From NCBI GenBank assembly GCA_014204635.1, contig JACHLS010000005.1, positions 186,001 to 250,000 of the forward strand: a stretch of DNA of 64,000 bases, in the 5' to 3' direction. Source of the stretch: Sporosarcina luteola (GTDB lineage: Bacteria > Bacillota > Bacilli > Bacillales_A > Planococcaceae). Below, one piece after another: positions 59,851 to 64,000 of this stretch. Position 1 is the first letter of the stretch. Each line of letters opens with the position of its first letter. The notes under the pieces are model-generated. The model did not search any database. It saw only the letters and a program-made list of their open reading frames with translations, and was not told the DNA's origin. The position numbers and the translations under genes were made by a program.

Positions 59851-60558
59851 TCATTCCAGGCACAATAAATAAACAGCCATCAATCCAAATGCCATGCTGG
59901 CAACAAAAACACTATACGTATTCGAGGATCGCCGAATCGATTCCGGCAGGATTTCCTTTATCGTGATCATATAGATGGTACCAACAGACAAGCTGATAAG
60001 AAACGCCCAAAACACCTGTTGCTGCGCACTGATCAGTTGGCCGATAAAGGCACCAGCCGCCACTGGCAATGCAATCAAAACGGAAAGAATGCATAGCAGA
60101 AAGAACCGAATCCCGGCTATGTAGAACGGGGTAAATAAAACCATGCCCTCTGGAATATTATGCAGCAGCATCGCTTGCAATAGAGCAAAGCCGACTTCTG
60201 TCTGTTCGCTCGTCCCCAAGACAACCCCCATCGGGAAATTGTGAAGTGAAATGATCGCGGCTAGAAATATTCCTGTGTTTCTGCCATGGTTCATCCTTGA
60301 ATGACTTGGAAAAAGCCGATGCATCCACTCAAACAGAAGAACACCGACTCCAAAACCTCCGGCAAAAACGAGCCAATTTCCCAGTTCTATCGCTTCGGGG
60401 ACAATTTCAATGCTGACCAATCCAAGGAGAAGGCCCGTACATACCGCATAGACGGTACCAATACTTCGCTTGAACCGATGAATGATGGACGCAATCCCCC
60501 CGCCTATACCGATTCCAAAACAAGTAGCCATGAAGCCGATAAGCCATACATGCCCCAA
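59851..60558 (-). CDS. ZIP family metal transporter
   Basis: Membrane protein of 235 residues with eight helices. The metal-binding motifs are HNFPMGVVLG (helix 4) and LLHNIPEGMVLF (helix 5), the hallmark of ZIP transporters that carry Zn, Fe or Mn into the cytoplasm, and the GGG/SIEIVPEA helix 2-3 region fits. The His-rich loop common between helices 3 and 4 is reduced to RLFPSHSRMNHG. TTG start with AAAGGA 7 bases upstream. Stands alone. Confidence 0.88.
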   Translation of the reverse strand: MGHVWLIGFMATCFGIGIGGGIASIIHRFKRSIGTVYAVCTGLLLGLVSIEIVPEAIELGNWLVFAGGFGVGVLLFEWMHRLFPSHSRMNHGRNTGIFLAAIISLHNFPMGVVLGTSEQTEVGFALLQAMLLHNIPEGMVLFTPFYIAGIRFFLLCILSVLIALPVAAGAFIGQLISAQQQVFWAFLISLSVGTIYMITIKEILPESIRRSSNTYSVFVASMAFGLMAVYLLCLE

Positions 60559-60636
60559 CCAACCATCCTTTAGTTTCTATTTGTATCGTTATATGGGAGG
60601 AGAGAGCAGATTATTCCGGTAAAATATGAAAGCGAT

Positions 60637-61728
60637 TTACATATTTTTGTTATTCTCCGTTTTATTGATGAGCTCTATATATTGTGTGTCTCCATACCCG
60701 ATCATTGGAAAAATCTCGAATAACCGCCTCAGCAATTCTTCTTGCGGTAGATGCATATTCTTTGATATATATTGCGTCACTTCATTTTTTTCCTTCTGCA
60801 TTTCTAAGTACAATACACTGGCCTGATACAACACGGGGAGCAGCCCTTCCCCTGGCTTCCGATGATGGACCAAGACATCTTGATAGGCGGCGTTATATCT
60901 TCCTAACGTAAGCTCTGTTTGGTTTACCTTGAATTCATCTTCTCTAAAGCTATTTAAAAATACTTTGCCTTTATAATCAGATTGTTCCAGATATGCGAGA
61001 AGCGTTAGAAGATTCATCTGACAAAACAGATCTTCTCCAAACCATAAGACGATGTAGTTATAGTCCTTCTTGAATAAATCTTGTAACGGGTGAATGACTT
61101 TGCTGCTGTAACTTTCTATTGTTTCCCCATGCCCTGTCGCCCGTGTTTGAATGAATTCGGAATCGAAAATAATACCCGATGTTTTATGTACACACATGGC
61201 TTCATTAAAGGGTGCGTAATCCGAGTCCCCCATCAGCTTTTTACTATTAAATTCGTCATACATCAGCTGGCCATTTAGGATATTCAATACATCCCGATCA
61301 AACAGCTCGCTTCTCTTACTTTGCAGTTGGGCCTCCTCGGTCTTTCTGTTCCTATTCATTTTATAATGATCCTCCCTCACGTCGATCTGAAGCTTGGCAA
61401 ATGTTTGTATCGGCATTTGCTGCAGTTGGAATTCTTTTGGGCTCACGCCGAAAACTGTTTTAAATGCCCTGCTGTAGGAATCCTGCGACGTATAGTTATA
61501 ATCCAAAGCAATGTCCAGGATCTTTCGCTGGTTGGCTAAGTCTTTCGTAGACAAATACAATCTTCTCAGCAATATGTAGCGTCGAATGCTCAGACCCGTT
61601 GCCTGATGAAATTTGAACGAGCAGTAATAAGGAGAATATCCCATATAATCAGCTAACTCCTCTAACGAAAAACCACCTTGTAAATGATCTTCAATCCAAT
61701 CAATCATTTGCTGAATATACGCCTTCAT
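60637..61728 (-). CDS. AraC-type HTH regulator fused to a DUF1835-like domain
   Basis: Protein of 363 residues. The first 100 residues are an AraC/XylS double helix-turn-helix (FSLEELADYMGYSPYYCSFKFHQATGLSIRRYI then LDYNYTSQDSYSRAFKTVFGVSPKEF), placed at the N-terminus as in SoxS/MarA-like regulators with an attached effector. Residues about 155-350 resemble the DUF1835 family (LNGQLMYDEFNSKKLMGD, YNYIVLWFGEDLFCQMNLL, ELTLGRYNAAYQDVLVHH). ATG 61728 with GAGGGGTGAGG upstream. Divergent from the next gene, its probable target. Confidence 0.75.
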   Translation of the reverse strand: MKAYIQQMIDWIEDHLQGGFSLEELADYMGYSPYYCSFKFHQATGLSIRRYILLRRLYLSTKDLANQRKILDIALDYNYTSQDSYSRAFKTVFGVSPKEFQLQQMPIQTFAKLQIDVREDHYKMNRNRKTEEAQLQSKRSELFDRDVLNILNGQLMYDEFNSKKLMGDSDYAPFNEAMCVHKTSGIIFDSEFIQTRATGHGETIESYSSKVIHPLQDLFKKDYNYIVLWFGEDLFCQMNLLTLLAYLEQSDYKGKVFLNSFREDEFKVNQTELTLGRYNAAYQDVLVHHRKPGEGLLPVLYQASVLYLEMQKEKNEVTQYISKNMHLPQEELLRRLFEIFPMIGYGDTQYIELINKTENNKNM

Positions 61729-61941
61729 TTGCCTCACCCCTCTATCCAATTATAAGACGCAATGATTTTATTGTTTTGACAGTTGTTGTGCTGAAAAGGA
61801 ATTGGCATCAAGCAAATCTCATTTTTATTAAAGAAAACCCGTGTAAATCTAATCATACATTTGCAAGCTAGTAGTTTCATACAAGCAACTGCTCCCCATT
61901 TTCATAAACTATTCTAATGACAAGTGTAAGGGAGTGTTACG

Positions 61942-63207
61942 ATGGGACAAACAAATCCCTTTTCCATCACTCTTCTTGGAAGTGGCGGAGGGGTTGCAAA
62001 AGCAGTGTTAGCCATTCTGAATCAATCGGCACAGGACAATAAGGACCCGATGTATCCAATCATTCGCAAGTCACAGCTTCACCTAATCGATATCAATCAA
62101 AAGGACAAAGAGTATTACAAACGATTATTTCCCCACCTAATAAATAGAATGAGGCTTCACCAGTTGGATTTGAACAATGCAAGTCACTTTAAAGCCCATC
62201 TCAAAAGGACTAAAACGAAAATTGTCATTGATGTGTCCTGGGCCGATACAATTGAAATGCTTACATGCTGCAATGAATTAGGAGTTTTATACATCAATTC
62301 AGCTTTCGAAAACACGCAGGTCGACGAGGACGAGAGTCTATATGGTTTTCCACTCACAGAGCGATACAATAGATTTGAAGACAGCAAAGGACATTTGACC
62401 TCTGTGAAAGCAATTGTTAACTCAGGAATGAATCCCGGAGTAGTTCAGTGGATGGCATTACGCCTGATGAAGGAAAATCGGGGCAAAAAGCCGTTAGCAT
62501 GCTACATTGTGGAGCATGATAGTTCCTTTTTTGCAGACAAATCATTGATCGATCCTAAAACAATCTACACCACTTGGTCAGTAGAATGCTTTCTAGATGA
62601 GGCTATACTGAGCTATCCAATGTTTGTCCAACATCATCTGCAGCATTATTTTTATGAAGAAGTCTATGCCATGGAGTATAAAGTACGGCTAGGGGAAAAA
62701 GAATTTTATGGTTGTCTCATGCCCCATGAAGAGGTCATTACATTAGGTGATTTATTTGATATGCAGATTGGATTTATTTATCGTGTCAATGAACATACAA
62801 CGGAGTTAATCAGAAATAATTTAGACAACGTAGACGATCTGTGGGATTGGAACATGGTTTTGATTGATCCAGAAGTCGGGGAAGTGGAAGGAGAAGACCA
62901 AGTAGGCGTTCTACTGGTTTACGAAGATAAGGAAAAGTATATATATAATACCCTGAAAAGCAGCGACATTTATCCGAAATACAAAACGAGTGCCACCTAC
63001 TTTCAAGTGGCTTGTGGTGTTTACGCAGGGATTGCCAGCTTACTTTTAGATGATCTCCCTGCCGGCATCCATTACGTAGATGAACTGTTGCTTACGACTC
63101 CAAGCAAGTACGGAGACTACCTAACCTATCATATGGCTGACTTTGTCATGGGAGAAAATAAGGGCTCCGATGGCTTGCTGCATGAAAGGCTGAGATTCAT
63201 CGAATAG
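61942..63207 (+). CDS. Saccharopine dehydrogenase/homospermidine synthase-like protein
   Basis: NAD(P)-binding enzyme of 421 residues. The N-terminal Rossmann segment is ITLLGSGGGVAKAVLAIL (residues about 9-26), followed by a strand with LHLIDIN and the central motif VNSGMNPGVVQWMALRL, where homospermidine synthases have NGANPG. HDSSFFADKSLIDPKTIYTTWS and ACGVYAGIASLLLDDLP also fit that group. It would act on polyamine or amino-acid amines. ATG with AAGGGAG 8 bases upstream. Divergent from the AraC-like regulator. Confidence 0.7.
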   Translation: MGQTNPFSITLLGSGGGVAKAVLAILNQSAQDNKDPMYPIIRKSQLHLIDINQKDKEYYKRLFPHLINRMRLHQLDLNNASHFKAHLKRTKTKIVIDVSWADTIEMLTCCNELGVLYINSAFENTQVDEDESLYGFPLTERYNRFEDSKGHLTSVKAIVNSGMNPGVVQWMALRLMKENRGKKPLACYIVEHDSSFFADKSLIDPKTIYTTWSVECFLDEAILSYPMFVQHHLQHYFYEEVYAMEYKVRLGEKEFYGCLMPHEEVITLGDLFDMQIGFIYRVNEHTTELIRNNLDNVDDLWDWNMVLIDPEVGEVEGEDQVGVLLVYEDKEKYIYNTLKSSDIYPKYKTSATYFQVACGVYAGIASLLLDDLPAGIHYVDELLLTTPSKYGDYLTYHMADFVMGENKGSDGLLHERLRFIE

Positions 63208-63305
63208 CTGGGATCCTTGTTCTTGTCTTTGTGGACAAACCTGCCTAGCAGGATAAAGGTATTTTTTCTAGGATAGGAAACATCGAAGAATGAGTGATTC
63301 TTTGA

Positions 63306-63632
63306 GTTCAATATAAAATTCTTGAACACATTGCCCTGAGCCAGCCTGTAACAGCAAGTGAAACCAACGTTTTCCAGAACATGTCTATGCCGAATACAAG
63401 CCGAGAGCTTGGCAAATTACAAGGGAAACTCTTAATTGAAAAGATCAGTGACAGCAGGGACCGGCGGAAACAATACATTTCTCTTTCTGTTCAAGGAGAG
63501 GCCATGATAAATAACGCTTTTACTAACATTGAATCCCGTTTTCAAGTATGAATCCAACAAGCATCCCAGGAAGATGTAAAAGATATTGAACGGGCACTCG
63601 ATATTCTTCAGTCAAAATTGTTTTATCCCTAA
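63306..63632 (+). pseudogene. Broken MarR family regulator
   Basis: A reading frame begins right after a stop codon (VQYKILEHIALSQPVTASE), and contains a complete MarR helix-turn-helix and wing (MSMPNTSRELGKLQGKLLIE then DSRDRRKQYISLS). A TGA interrupts the C-terminal helix at the position before IQQASQEDVKD (probably a former TGG Trp), after which the frame runs on to the end IERALDILQSKLFYP. The N-terminal dimerisation helix is gone. Both ends of damage are read directly from the sequence. Confidence 0.75.
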
Positions 63633-63642
63633 GAGGAAAAAA

Positions 63643-63675
63643 AGCTCCCTCAATAGATAAACAATTAAGGGAGCT
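63643..63675 (-). terminator. Terminator of the gene at the right edge
   Basis: On the minus strand AGCTCCCTTAAT pairs with ATTGAGGGAGCT (one G-U) around a 9-base loop and is followed by TTTTTTT, 16 bases after the stop codon. Confidence 0.85.
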
Positions 63676-63690
63676 CCGTGTTCTTAGCAT

Positions 63691-64000
63691 TTAAGAATAG
63701 TTTTGAATCTGGTCTTCGACATACGATAAAAAATCCGGGTATGTTGAAGTGCCTTTCAATCGTTCTGCTGCTTCCCATAAAGGCAATAGGGCTGCATCCT
63801 TCTTTTTGGAATAAAGGAGGGTGTATGGCTCTATAGGTTGATCCATTCCGTGAAGAACAGAAGAATAATTGTAAACTGATTGAAATTCATACCATTGAAA
63901 ATCAAGATGACTATGGTTTTTAATTACTTCTCCTATATACGCGCCTATTCTCATGACAAAATTATGAAAGTGTTGATGGTAAAGATCCGTTTCCAATAAT
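63691..64000 (-). CDS. C-terminal part of an unrecognised protein, cut by the window edge
   Basis: The frame is open to the right edge; about 100 residues are visible (METDLYHQHFHNFVMRIGAY..., ending YVEDQIQNYS). A TTG at 63996 could be a start, but no ribosome site is in view and the frame continues upstream, so it is treated as partial. The segment is helical with several aromatic residues and no known motif. A strong terminator follows. Confidence 0.55.
   Translation of the reverse strand, partial: LLETDLYHQHFHNFVMRIGAYIGEVIKNHSHLDFQWYEFQSVYNYSSVLHGMDQPIEPYTLLYSKKKDAALLPLWEAAERLKGTSTYPDFLSYVEDQIQNYS

Larger units (their letters stand above)
63208..63690. other. Gap with a broken MarR gene and a terminator
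   Basis: No intact gene lies here. The MarR fragment at 63306-63632 and the terminator at 63643-63675 account for most of it; the rest (63208-63305) shows nothing recognisable. Confidence 0.5.

Overview
The window looks like chromosome of an endospore-forming member of Bacillales, most likely a Planococcaceae (Sporosarcina-like) bacterium. The evidence is a complete spore photoproduct lyase (splB), strong Gram-positive Shine-Dalgarno sequences with frequent TTG and GTG starts, a split SigO-type sigma factor cluster, two ECF sigma/DUF4179 pairs and a malate:quinone oxidoreductase. The genus is inference; no rRNA or other marker gene is present.

Layout. 1-15.5 kb is housekeeping and accessory: HAD phosphatase and Gfo/Idh oxidoreductase, small membrane proteins and a lipoprotein, an M50-like protein without its zinc motif, PgeF-like and methyltransferase genes, splB, a membrane-anchored PstS-like protein, a MerR regulator with a class-typical promoter, and the first ECF/DUF4179 pair. 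15.7-25.7 kb holds mqo, the split sigma cluster, a MarR-SDR-MFS-SDR operon, a DUF4317 gene and a small MerR operon. 25.7-29.5 kb is a phnD-phnC-phnE-phnE uptake operon behind 11-bp-spaced PhoP-box-like repeats. 29.5-32.1 kb holds a phased repeat array, a VOC protein, a ferritin-like protein and ohr.

32.4-47.8 kb (minus strand) is the standout: a 14-gene, nearly gapless cluster behind one good SigA promoter. It encodes four PaaK-like aryl ligases, a fifth AMP-binding ligase, an amidohydrolase, a GriI-like aldolase next to a GriH/3-dehydroquinate-synthase-II-like enzyme, a DUF98 chorismate-lyase-like protein, an Asp/Glu racemase-fold protein fused to TPRs, a free homologous TPR protein, an ABC-2 exporter and a CPBP membrane protease. 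The most economical reading is a secondary-metabolite pathway that makes 3-amino-4-hydroxybenzoate from primary metabolites, possibly 4-hydroxybenzoate from chorismate, activates and joins aryl acids, and may close them into benzoxazoles (logic known for nataxazole and closoxazole).

48.3-64 kb holds a chemoreceptor, a GntR-controlled M20-YfcC-M20 uptake/hydrolysis operon with palindromic operators, an AI-2E family transporter, the second ECF/DUF4179 pair, a second Gfo/Idh oxidoreductase, a ZIP transporter, an AraC-DUF1835-like regulator divergent from a saccharopine-dehydrogenase/homospermidine-synthase-like gene, a broken MarR gene and a cut-off gene at the end.

Two intergenic arrays (7.25-7.35 kb and 29.63-29.74 kb) each carry six short units spaced 21,20,21,20,21 bp with different core sequences. 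No rRNA, tRNA, CRISPR array or intact insertion sequence was seen.
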